Assembly: GCA_902797195.1 (NCBI GenBank)
Contig: CADBRY010000279.1
Location: forward strand, 1-5,060
Origin: an uncultured Eubacteriales bacterium
GTDB lineage: Bacteria > Bacillota > Clostridia > Peptostreptococcales > Anaerovoracaceae
Reading direction: 5' to 3'
Length of the DNA stretch: 5,060 nucleotides
The notes beneath the pieces are model-generated. The model was not told the origin of the DNA. It did not search any database and saw only the letters and a list, made by a program, of their open reading frames with translations. How positions within the stretch are numbered: position 1 is the stretch's first letter; the number at the start of each line of letters is the position of its first letter. Positions 1 through 5,060 of this stretch are shown here, piece by piece. The translations under genes and the position numbers were made by a program.

Positions 1-63
1 CTCTTTGACGGCATCATTTGCAGGACCAGCAAGGGTTTCAAAGCCAATGAAATAGTTGAATAA
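1..63 (+). CDS. C-terminal end of an upstream gene (partial, unidentified)
   Basis: Frame 1 is open from the window edge and reads LFDGIICRTSKGFKANEIVE before a TAA stop at 61-63. The other plus frames stop at once or at 53-55. The residue mix is protein-like, but 20 residues are too few to name a family. In related genomes, genes for heptad-repeat proteins like the next one often sit beside an MMPL/RND-type transporter or a TetR regulator. That is background knowledge, and this tail does not show either. The -35 box of the next gene's promoter lies in the last codons, so the upstream gene and the 124-2169 gene are closely packed, with a 60-bp gap. Confidence 0.4.
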   Translation, partial: LFDGIICRTSKGFKANEIVE

Positions 64-84
64 TTGGATGATCAAGTATATTAT
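56..84 (+). promoter_or_regulatory. Sigma-A-type promoter for the heptad-repeat protein gene
   Basis: A -35 box TTGAAT (56-61, 4 of 6 matches) and a -10 box TATTAT (79-84, 5 of 6) are separated by exactly 17 bp. Transcription would start near 91, leaving a leader of about 33 nt that carries AGGAG at 111-115. The spacing and position fit well. Function is inferred. Confidence 0.6.
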
Positions 85-123
85 TAGAGTAAACTAACTA
101 AAGTTAAAGCAGGAGAACTACCA

Positions 124-2169
124 ATGAAAAAATCTTACAGGATAATGTCAGTATTAACAGCAGCAGCAATTGCCTTTACATTCTCCGTCATGCCTGCACA
201 CGCAGCCACTTCAGGGATAACCAAGGACGAGACCGTATACGTGGTGACCGATGCTTCCGGCACGGAGACTGATGTTGTGGTCAGCGATCACCTCATGAAC
301 AAGGATGAGACCGACACAATAGTCGACAGCTCAAACCTGAAGGATATTGAAAATGTCAAGGGCGACGAGACCTTCAAAAAAGGTGAGGAGGATCAGATAA
401 TCTGGAACGCGGAAGGAAATGACATCTACTATGAGGGAACCACCGACAAGGAGACACCCGTAACCATGGAAATCACCTACAAGCTCAACGGCAAGGAGAT
501 CGATGGGGAAGAGCTTAAGGGAAAAAGCGGCGATGTGGAGATAAAGATCGATTACAAGAACAGCGCAAAGGCAACGGAAGGCGGCAAAAACATCACAGTG
601 CCCTTTATAGCCATGACCGGATTCGTTGCAGACGAGGAAAAGTTTACAGATGTTGAGATAGATAACGGCAAGGTCATAGACGACGGTAACAGACTTATAG
701 TCGTGGGTCTTGCCGCCCCTGGAGTCACTGATGCTCTCAACATCGATACTTCAAAATACGATATAGATCTGAAAGACAGCATAACCATAAAGGCCAAGGC
801 CAAGAAGTTCAACATCCAGGACATGATGACAGTTGTCACCAATTCTGTCTTTGAGGATGTGGACGTGAGCGATATGAAGCTTGACTTCGACGATGAAGTG
901 AACGCCCTTGAAGATGGAGCCGGCGCTCTGGTGGATGGTTCTGATCAGCTCTATAATGGGCTCAGTCAATTGGACGAGTCAATGCCGGAACTTAAAAATG
1001 GAGTCTATGCACTGAACGACGGTGCTGTAACCCTGAGGGGAACCCTTCGTTCTCAGATGAAGAAAATCGGGACAGCAACGGGACAGCTTAATAATGGAAC
1101 CGGAACAGTTCTGTCTGGTTTGAAAACCATGAAAAATGGACTTGACAAAGGGGATGGAACATCTAAGAATCCAGGAGCAATCAATGCATTGGGACAAGTG
1201 GCTAAAGGTTTGAACAGCGCTGTTACTGAGGCAGAAACCGCGGCAGGGGATCTTGGTAAAGCCTCAAAGGAAATGTCCGATGGATCCAATGAGCTCTCAG
1301 CGGGAGCTTCACAACTGGAGGATGGCGCGAAAGCAGCCAGTGAGGGAGCCGATAATATGCGTGATGGGGTAGAAAACGCGAAGACGTATATTGACCCTGT
1401 TTCATCTAATGGACAAATGAGCCAAGATATTATAAATGAGTTAGCAGCCGCAGGAGTAGAAGGTGAAACCATTCGGGCTCTTGGAGGAGCCATTGCTGCC
1501 GCCAACAGTCTGGAACAAGGCATGTCCGCAGGCGCGGAAGGACTCTATCGGGCTTCGGCTGGTCTTAAGGGCGGTGCCGATGGTATGAGCGATGCGTCTA
1601 ATCTTTTAAATAGTACTGCAGATCAGTTGGATCAAGCTTCTCAAAAGATGAACACCTCTTCAACTCAGCTAAAAACAGCTGCCGATGCAGTTACAGCAGT
1701 AGAAAATGGTCTTAAATCAATGTCTAAGGCACTGGGATCCTACAACAAAAAAAGAGCCGATGAAGGAAAGAGTCAGACTACTTTGATCGGCGGTATGACT
1801 GTAATTGATTCTGGACTTGGAACCCTTCACAGTGAAGTAACAAAATCTGTTAGCAAACAGGGACGTCTGACAAAGGCCTTGGATCGTCTGGTAAACGGGA
1901 CCGATGATCTGGCTTCAGGGACAGAAGAGCTTTCTAATGGAGTTGATCAACTAGAGGACGGATCTCAACAACTGCGCGACGGCATGAAGAAGTTCTACAA
2001 GGAAGGAATCAAGGCTCTGGTCGACCTTTACAGAAATGACCTTAAAGGTTCAGTGGACAGCCTCAGGGATATGATGCAGGCGGGCAGCGATTACAAGACT
2101 TTCACCAAGCTTCCCGATGATATGGACGGAAGTGTGAAATTCATCTATAAGACCACAGTCTATCAATAA
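124..2169 (+). CDS. Exported LxxG heptad-repeat (YhgE/Pip-like) protein
   Basis: The product has 681 residues. A classic signal peptide (residues 1-27: KK, a hydrophobic core, then AHA before the likely cleavage site) sends it out of the cytoplasm. Residues about 30-255 form an acidic, beta-rich N-terminal domain. Residues 262-620 carry runs of the X-X-X-Leu-X-X-Gly heptad: Leu 262/269/276, positions 384/391/398/405/412, and Leu 589/596/603/610/617, each followed by Gly three residues later. The repeats probably form a long helical stalk. The C-terminal 60 residues end in a DMDGSVKF-type segment seen in clostridial relatives. Unlike true YhgE/Pip proteins, I see no transmembrane helix after the signal peptide, so it is probably secreted or held by a partner. 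Relatives are often encoded beside MMPL/RND transporters, but the precise role is unknown. The start is fixed by AGGAG at 111-115, 8 nt before ATG. Codon use in the repeat region differs from both ends (see findings). Confidence 0.88.
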   Translation: MKKSYRIMSVLTAAAIAFTFSVMPAHAATSGITKDETVYVVTDASGTETDVVVSDHLMNKDETDTIVDSSNLKDIENVKGDETFKKGEEDQIIWNAEGNDIYYEGTTDKETPVTMEITYKLNGKEIDGEELKGKSGDVEIKIDYKNSAKATEGGKNITVPFIAMTGFVADEEKFTDVEIDNGKVIDDGNRLIVVGLAAPGVTDALNIDTSKYDIDLKDSITIKAKAKKFNIQDMMTVVTNSVFEDVDVSDMKLDFDDEVNALEDGAGALVDGSDQLYNGLSQLDESMPELKNGVYALNDGAVTLRGTLRSQMKKIGTATGQLNNGTGTVLSGLKTMKNGLDKGDGTSKNPGAINALGQVAKGLNSAVTEAETAAGDLGKASKEMSDGSNELSAGASQLEDGAKAASEGADNMRDGVENAKTYIDPVSSNGQMSQDIINELAAAGVEGETIRALGGAIAAANSLEQGMSAGAEGLYRASAGLKGGADGMSDASNLLNSTADQLDQASQKMNTSSTQLKTAADAVTAVENGLKSMSKALGSYNKKRADEGKSQTTLIGGMTVIDSGLGTLHSEVTKSVSKQGRLTKALDRLVNGTDDLASGTEELSNGVDQLEDGSQQLRDGMKKFYKEGIKALVDLYRNDLKGSVDSLRDMMQAGSDYKTFTKLPDDMDGSVKFIYKTTVYQ

Positions 2170-2307
2170 AAAGCTATATGCTATATAATTAAAGGCAGCA
2201 TAAGTGAAGGATAGTTGTAACAATAATGTAGAGATCACAAATGTTCAGAATGAGAAAAGTGAGCATAAAATAATGATTGGCGGATGTCAGCGGCATATGA
2301 GCGGATG

Positions 2308-2345
2308 CCTCACAGCTGTTACGGTGTAAACACCTGCTTTTGAGG
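2308..2345 (+). repeat. Compound inverted repeat (possible RNA hairpin)
   Basis: CCTCA (2308-2312) can pair with TGAGG (2341-2345), AGC (2314-2316) with GCT (2336-2338), and GGTG (2323-2326) with CACC (2331-2334) around a TAAA loop. Together these make an interrupted stem-loop. No T-run follows, so it is not an intrinsic terminator. Both GGTGTAAA and TGAGG also have alternative partners downstream, in TTTACACC (2371-2378) and CCTCA (2378-2382). Confidence 0.35.
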
Positions 2346-2365
2346 AGGTTGTTGACACAGAAACG

Positions 2366-2395
2366 TTGCCTTTACACCCTCAGGCAAGATAAAAT
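2366..2395 (+). promoter_or_regulatory. Possible promoter upstream of the long hairpin
   Basis: TTGCCT (2366-2371, 4 of 6 matches to -35) and TAAAAT (2390-2395, 5 of 6 to -10) are 18 bp apart. A transcript would begin near 2402, at the base of the 2400-2498 hairpin, and could run about 330 nt to the terminator at 2704-2734. AT-rich intergenic DNA often yields such matches by chance, so this is only a candidate. Confidence 0.22.
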
Positions 2396-2399
2396 CCCT

Positions 2400-2498
2400 C
2401 CCAAAATGTAAATACTATATTTCTCCACCAGCATTGACACTGAAAACAGGTAAACCAGTGTCAACGAGATGAAGAAAATTTACTGTTTACATTTTGGG
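2400..2498. repeat. 99-nt long imperfect inverted repeat / stem-loop
   Basis: The ends are a perfect 13-bp inverted repeat: CCCAAAATGTAAA (2400-2412) and TTTACATTTTGGG (2486-2498). Pairing continues inward with a few mismatches and a bulge (for example ATTTCT at 2419-2424 against AGAAAAT at 2473-2479). It closes in a perfect 9-bp stem, TTGACACTG (2434-2442) with CAGTGTCAA (2456-2464), around a 13-nt loop. No T-run follows on either strand, so it is not a simple terminator. The shape fits a MITE-like remnant, the core of a structured RNA, or a paired transposon end. No clear target-site duplication flanks it. Confidence 0.7.
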
Positions 2499-2674
2499 TC
2501 GAAAAATCATCGAAAAACCGGCTGTTTTCAGGTGTTTCAGAGCCGCAAAATGTCAAGGTTGTCCTTAAGAAAAAATATTTACACCCGAGAGCCGGCAGGA
2601 CCCCGGTTCAGACCCTAAGATTGCTGACGAGATCGCCGGATCATTACGAAAGAAAATCATTAAACACAACCTAC

Positions 2675-2703
2675 TTGTATTTAAAAGTGCAGAGTGGTAG
2701 AAT
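2675..2703 (+). promoter_or_regulatory. Promoter for the MATE transporter gene
   Basis: TTGTAT (2675-2680) and TAGAAT (2698-2703, 5 of 6) are 17 bp apart, and a TGG just before the -10 box gives an extended -10 element. Transcription would start near 2710, inside the left arm of the adjacent terminator hairpin. The leader is then about 48 nt and contains AGGGG at 2747-2751. Confidence 0.5.
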
Positions 2704-2734
2704 ACTCCCTGTGATTCCAACAGGGAGTTTTTTT
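2704..2734 (+). terminator. Strong Rho-independent terminator (or attenuator) before the MATE gene
   Basis: A perfect 9-bp stem, ACTCCCTGT (2704-2712) with ACAGGGAGT (2720-2728), has a 7-nt loop and is followed directly by a T-run through 2734. It acts in the plus direction, 24 nt before the MATE start codon. It could end transcripts arriving from the heptad-repeat gene or from an intergenic RNA. If the MATE transcript instead begins upstream, it would be an attenuator. No anti-terminator pairing was established. Confidence 0.85.
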
Positions 2735-2757
2735 GTGCGCGAAAACAGGGGTTAAAA

Positions 2758-4131
2758 ATGCGTGAAAACAAGATGGGCACCATGCCCGTAGGAAGATTGA
2801 TATTATCCATGTCGTGGCCGGCAATGGTCTCCATGATGATCCAGGCATTGTACAATGTGGTGGACAGTTTTTTCGTGTCCAGAATAGGGACCGAAGCATT
2901 GGCCGCGGTGACCTACGCATTTCCATTTCAGTTCATGATGATCTCCGTTGCCGTGGGTACGGGAGTGGGAATAAACTCCCTGATATCAAGGAGACTTGGA
3001 GCGAAAGCCTTCGGTGAGGCCGATCAAGCAGCCAGTCACGGATACATTCTTTCCTTTTTCAGCTGGATACCTTTTCTTATAATCGGATTGTTCCTGTCAG
3101 GGCCGCTGATGAATCTGATGACCGATACACCCTATATCATCGAAAGCGGAAAACAGTATATGATGCTGATCATGATAGGTTCCCTGATGGTGTTCATACA
3201 GGTGAGCACGGAAAAGATCCTTCAGGCAACGGGCAATATGATCGTTCCCATGATATGCGGAACCGTTGGAGGAGTATCCAATATGATACTCGATCCCATT
3301 ATGATCTTTGGACTGGGTCCCTTCCCCAAGATGGGGGTAATGGGAGCCGCCGTTGCGACCCTGTGCGGCCAGTTCATATCCCTATGTATCGGCCAGTACG
3401 TTCTGTTCAGAAGAAAGCATCAGGTCAAAGTAAAGCTCAAAGGATTGAAATGGGACGGGGCTATAGTGAAAGACATATATGCTGTGGGCGCTCCTGCCAT
3501 CATCATGCAGGGCATAGGATCCATACTCCAGTTCTGCATGAATATGATACTGGGAGGATTCACGGAAACCGCGGTTGCGGTAATGGGTATATACGGAAGG
3601 CTCCAGTCATTCATATTCATGCCGGTGTTCGGACTCAACCAAGGGGTGCTGCCCATAATGGGATATAACTACGGAGCGAAAAACAGGAAGCGACTCATGG
3701 AGACCTTCAAGAAAGGATTCGGACTTGCGTTCTGCCTCATGCTCATAGGAGTGATAGTTTTTCAGCTCTTTCCCCATCAGCTCATCAGTCTCTTCAATTC
3801 GGGAGGCAATGAGGAAATGTTCCAGATCGGCGTCCCCGCATTCAGAGCCATCAGTCTGTGTTTTTTGCCCGCATCCTTTGGCATAATGTCATCGTCCATA
3901 TTCCAGGCAACGGGTCACGGATTCCTGAGCCTGTGGGGATCACTTATCAGACAGCTGATAGGCATCATACCAATGGCGTTCATCTTCGCCAGATTCTTCG
4001 GCCTTCAGATGGTATGGTATTCCTTCCCTCTGGCAGAGATCATCGGAACAGCCTATTTCATAATCGTATTGAGATACATGTACAAAAAAGAGTATAAGAG
4101 ACTTGGCATCGCACCGGACGAGCCCTTTTAG
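2758..4131 (+). CDS. MATE-family multidrug/toxin efflux antiporter
   Basis: The 457-residue product has the usual MATE length, with about 12 hydrophobic membrane segments and both internally related halves. It should use a sodium or proton gradient to export cationic or other small molecules across the cytoplasmic membrane. Family features include the N-terminal helix with ALYNVVDSFFVSRIG (30-44), SRRLGAK (77-83), ILQATGN (154-160), the NMILDPIMIFG region (175-185) followed by FPKMGVMGAA (189-198), and in the second half GRLQSFIFMPVFGLNQG (280-296), GYNYGAKN (302-309) and IFQATGHG (381-388). The motif pattern is closest to the MepA/NorM-like branch common in Firmicutes. The substrate cannot be read from sequence. 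ATG at 2758 is preceded by AGGGG (2747-2751) at 6 nt spacing; Met6 has no such site. The gene has its own promoter and appears monocistronic. Its TAG overlaps the stop of the convergent neighbour. Confidence 0.95.
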   Translation: MRENKMGTMPVGRLILSMSWPAMVSMMIQALYNVVDSFFVSRIGTEALAAVTYAFPFQFMMISVAVGTGVGINSLISRRLGAKAFGEADQAASHGYILSFFSWIPFLIIGLFLSGPLMNLMTDTPYIIESGKQYMMLIMIGSLMVFIQVSTEKILQATGNMIVPMICGTVGGVSNMILDPIMIFGLGPFPKMGVMGAAVATLCGQFISLCIGQYVLFRRKHQVKVKLKGLKWDGAIVKDIYAVGAPAIIMQGIGSILQFCMNMILGGFTETAVAVMGIYGRLQSFIFMPVFGLNQGVLPIMGYNYGAKNRKRLMETFKKGFGLAFCLMLIGVIVFQLFPHQLISLFNSGGNEEMFQIGVPAFRAISLCFLPASFGIMSSSIFQATGHGFLSLWGSLIRQLIGIIPMAFIFARFFGLQMVWYSFPLAEIIGTAYFIIVLRYMYKKEYKRLGIAPDEPF

Positions 4132-4736
4132 TCAAGGGCGGCGGGGTAGAGGATGTCCACAGGCCAGCCCTCATGGATCCTGATCTGTGAGTCCATTTCA
4201 ACCAGATCGAGAATTAGAGGATCCCGTATGAGATGTGACCACACAAGCCAGGTTGCCTTTACAAAATCCCCGTTCAAAGGATAAGTCTCTCTGTTTGTGA
4301 TCAGGGGGCATTCATAGGGCAGGGGGTCACGATGATAGATAACAGAGAGTATGCCGTCCTCGTCAATATGAGGCGCCAAAGGAAAGGTCCTGCACTGAAG
4401 GGGCCTTTTTTTTCTGGGGCAATGGGGCGCATTGTTGCACTGGAAAAAGGGGACGCGGCCGGTCCAGCTCTCCGGGAATTCGTATTCTTCCGCATCTATG
4501 GAGCCCCAGTTTATCCAGTCTTCATTTCCCGTATAGACGGATTCTTCCCCGGGCATCAGGTAAAGACCCATGGAATAATCAGCGTTTTCGTCACTGTCTG
4601 AAGAGGGCGTATTCTCGTCGGATTCCGTGCTGCAAAGGCAACAGATGGCGCCGCAGAGAGTGCCGCAGTCAAAGTTTACTGGATTAAAATGGTCCAGAAA
4701 TCTGTATATTGCTTTAAAAGAGGGTTTTGAGTACAT
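4128..4736 (-). CDS. Cysteine-cluster protein, YkgJ/UPF0153-like
   Basis: The product has 202 residues from this start. The N-terminal cluster is FDCGTLCGAICCLC (Cys 24, 28, 32, 33, 35). A second group is FQC (Cys 100), HCP (Cys 106), RPLQCRTFPL (Cys 115) and ECPL (Cys 143). This spacing and the RPxxCRxFPL motif match clostridial members of the YkgJ-type family, thought to bind a metal or Fe-S cluster. The biochemical role is unknown. There is no signal peptide or membrane helix, so it is cytoplasmic. Residues about 38-54 are an acidic Ser/Asp/Glu insert between the cysteine groups. The start is uncertain. ATG at 4736 has AGGA just upstream and suits the family length, while ATG at 4772 (214 residues) has no ribosome site and would lie only about 7 nt after the predicted transcription start. 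The gene converges on the MATE gene with overlapping stops. Confidence 0.8.
   Translation of the reverse strand: MYSKPSFKAIYRFLDHFNPVNFDCGTLCGAICCLCSTESDENTPSSDSDENADYSMGLYLMPGEESVYTGNEDWINWGSIDAEEYEFPESWTGRVPFFQCNNAPHCPRKKRPLQCRTFPLAPHIDEDGILSVIYHRDPLPYECPLITNRETYPLNGDFVKATWLVWSHLIRDPLILDLVEMDSQIRIHEGWPVDILYPAALD
4383..4413 (+). terminator. Possible terminator for the MATE transcript, inside the convergent gene
   Basis: AAAGGTCC (4383-4390) pairs with GGGCCTTT (4401-4408; 8 bp including one G-U), with a 10-nt loop. A run of eight T (4406-4413) overlaps and follows the right arm. It is oriented to stop plus-strand transcription, about 250 nt past the MATE stop. The same bases encode the conserved KKRPLQCRTFP stretch of the minus-strand gene, so the match could be a by-product of coding. 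Confidence 0.35.
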
Positions 4737-4785
4737 TTTTCCTGATGGTAACGGGTGAAAATAACATTGCATTAAGTATGAGATT

Positions 4786-4814
4786 ATTATAGAATATGTT
4801 GCGTATAAAATCTA
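4786..4814 (-). promoter_or_regulatory. Promoter for the cysteine-cluster gene
   Basis: Read on the minus strand, a perfect -10 box TATAAT (4791-4786) has a weak -35 TAGATT (4814-4809) at 17 bp. Transcription would start near 4779. This leaves a leader of roughly 43 nt to the ATG at 4736, but only about 7 nt to the ATG at 4772, which supports the shorter protein. Confidence 0.45.
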
Positions 4815-4857
4815 TATTTTCTACATATATATATAGAGATCAAATGTGGAAACGGAT

Positions 4858-4874
4858 AACAACATATAGTTGTT
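4858..4874. promoter_or_regulatory. 17-bp palindrome, candidate operator
   Basis: AACAACATATAGTTGTT has perfect 6-bp arms around ATATA. It ends 19 bp before the ATPase start codon and just before its ribosome site. A TATAGT (4865-4870) inside it could serve as a -10 box, although no good -35 box lies upstream. The size and symmetry suit a dimeric repressor, but no regulator is known. Confidence 0.35.
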
Positions 4875-4893
4875 TAAGGGATAGGGTGAATTA

Positions 4894-5060
4894 ATGAGAT
4901 TAGGAATCGATGTAGGATCGACTACTGTAAAACTTGTTTTTCTGGATGACAAGGATCAGATAGTCTACAGCCGCTATGAGCGGCATATGTCAAATGTCTT
5001 CGACAAGGTGAGAGAACTCCTTGAAGAGGCGGAAAAAGAATTTGGAGATACTCCCCTCAA
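4894..5060 (+). CDS. 2-hydroxyacyl-CoA dehydratase activator-type ATPase (5' part)
   Basis: The first 55 codons are present and the gene runs off the window. The product begins MRLGIDVGSTTVKLVF; IDVGSTT (5-11) is the phosphate-1 loop of the ASKHA (actin/hsp70/sugar kinase) ATPase fold as used in the BadF/BadG/BcrA/BcrD family. The following YSRYERHMSNVFDKVRELL (25-43) resembles the long, multidomain activase-like proteins (about 1,400 residues) rather than the short HgdC-type activators. Relatives use ATP to drive electron transfer from a [4Fe-4S] cluster into acyl-CoA dehydratases of amino-acid fermentation. The cluster cysteines and any C-terminal domains lie beyond the window, so activity cannot be confirmed. 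A good ribosome site, AGGGTGA (4883-4889), precedes ATG. The gene diverges from the cysteine-cluster gene. Confidence 0.85.
   Translation, partial: MRLGIDVGSTTVKLVFLDDKDQIVYSRYERHMSNVFDKVRELLEEAEKEFGDTPL

Larger units (their letters stand above)
2170..2697. other. Gene-free intergenic stretch with many short repeats
   Basis: No ORF here has both a start and a ribosome binding site. A tandem GCTATAT pair follows the upstream stop (2173-2186), but there is no T-run terminator near that gene. GCGGATG occurs twice (2280-2286, 2301-2307). TTTACACCC occurs as a direct repeat at 2371-2379 and 2578-2586, with an inverted copy, GGTGTAAA, at 2323-2330. CAAAATGTAAA (2402-2412) recurs inverted at 2486-2496 and, with one change, as CAAAATGTCAA at 2546-2556. 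Nested repeats of this kind suit a structured RNA or the worn remains of a small mobile element. Which of these it is cannot be told from one copy. Confidence 0.6.

Noticed and set aside
1053..1523. 156-codon minus-strand ORF opposite the heptad-repeat gene
   Set aside because: It is a shadow of a long, Ala/Gly-rich coding region with clear sense-strand signals. The antisense product is low-complexity Ser/Ala/Pro and resembles no family.
2280..2307. Two GCGGATG copies as a possible CRISPR or iteron array
   Set aside because: There are only two 7-bp copies, with no regular spacers or third unit.
2569..2700. Open stretch of 43 codons with protein-like sequence (DPKIADEIAGSLRKKIIKHN) before a TAG
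   Set aside because: It has no ATG, GTG or TTG start and no ribosome site, and it runs through the MATE promoter. A faint likeness to GntR N-termini is too weak to call a pseudogene.
2685..2705. GAGTGGTAGAATAC as a possible T-box leader core
   Set aside because: Only GTGGTA matches; the conserved ACCGCG part is missing, and a MATE gene is not a usual T-box target. An extended -10 promoter explains it better.
2565..2855. 96-codon minus-strand ORF across the MATE 5' end
   Set aside because: It crosses the MATE promoter, terminator and start region, has no convincing ribosome site, and its product is not recognisable.
3255..3668. 137-codon plus-strand ORF within the MATE gene
   Set aside because: It lies in another frame of a well-supported membrane protein gene and encodes a His/Arg-rich product typical of out-of-frame translation.
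4804..4837. TATAAA and TATATATA runs as a promoter for the ATPase gene
   Set aside because: No -35 box lies at suitable spacing, and the AT-rich sequence gives such matches by chance.

Overview
The window looks like ordinary chromosome from an anaerobic Clostridia-type Firmicute of moderate GC. The reasons are strong AGGAG/AGGGG ribosome binding sites, heavy use of AGA/AGG and ATA codons, a heptad-repeat secreted protein of a type common in Clostridia, and the start of a 2-hydroxyacyl-CoA dehydratase activator-type ATPase, a family of strict anaerobes. This assignment is inferred from gene content and codon style; no 16S or other marker is present.

Layout. Positions 1-63 are probably the last 20 codons of an upstream plus-strand gene, overlapped by a good sigma-A-like promoter (56-84). 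That promoter drives 124-2169, a 681-residue exported protein with an N-terminal globular domain and a long LxxG heptad-repeat region (YhgE/Pip-like). Positions 2170-2757 hold no convincing gene. They contain several inverted repeats, including a 99-nt imperfect hairpin (2400-2498), and end in a promoter (2675-2703) that abuts a strong intrinsic terminator (2704-2734). Next is a complete MATE-family multidrug/cation antiporter (2758-4131). Its stop codon overlaps by 4 bp the stop of a convergent minus-strand gene (4128-4736, or 4772 with an upstream start) that encodes a cysteine-cluster protein of YkgJ/UPF0153 type. An AT-rich divergent intergenic region (about 4773-4893), with a 17-bp palindrome, leads into the 5' end of the ATPase gene (4894 to past the window edge).

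The genes do not form one obvious pathway. The heptad-repeat protein and the MATE pump both act at the envelope but have separate promoters. The cysteine-cluster protein and the activator diverge from a shared intergenic region and could both be Fe-S or metal proteins, but a link is only suggested by position.

No new defence system, CRISPR array, tRNA, rRNA or intact mobile element is visible. The most unusual parts are the structured gene-free stretch 2280-2734, the codon-usage mosaic inside the heptad-repeat gene, and the antisense terminator-like hairpin inside the cysteine-cluster gene.
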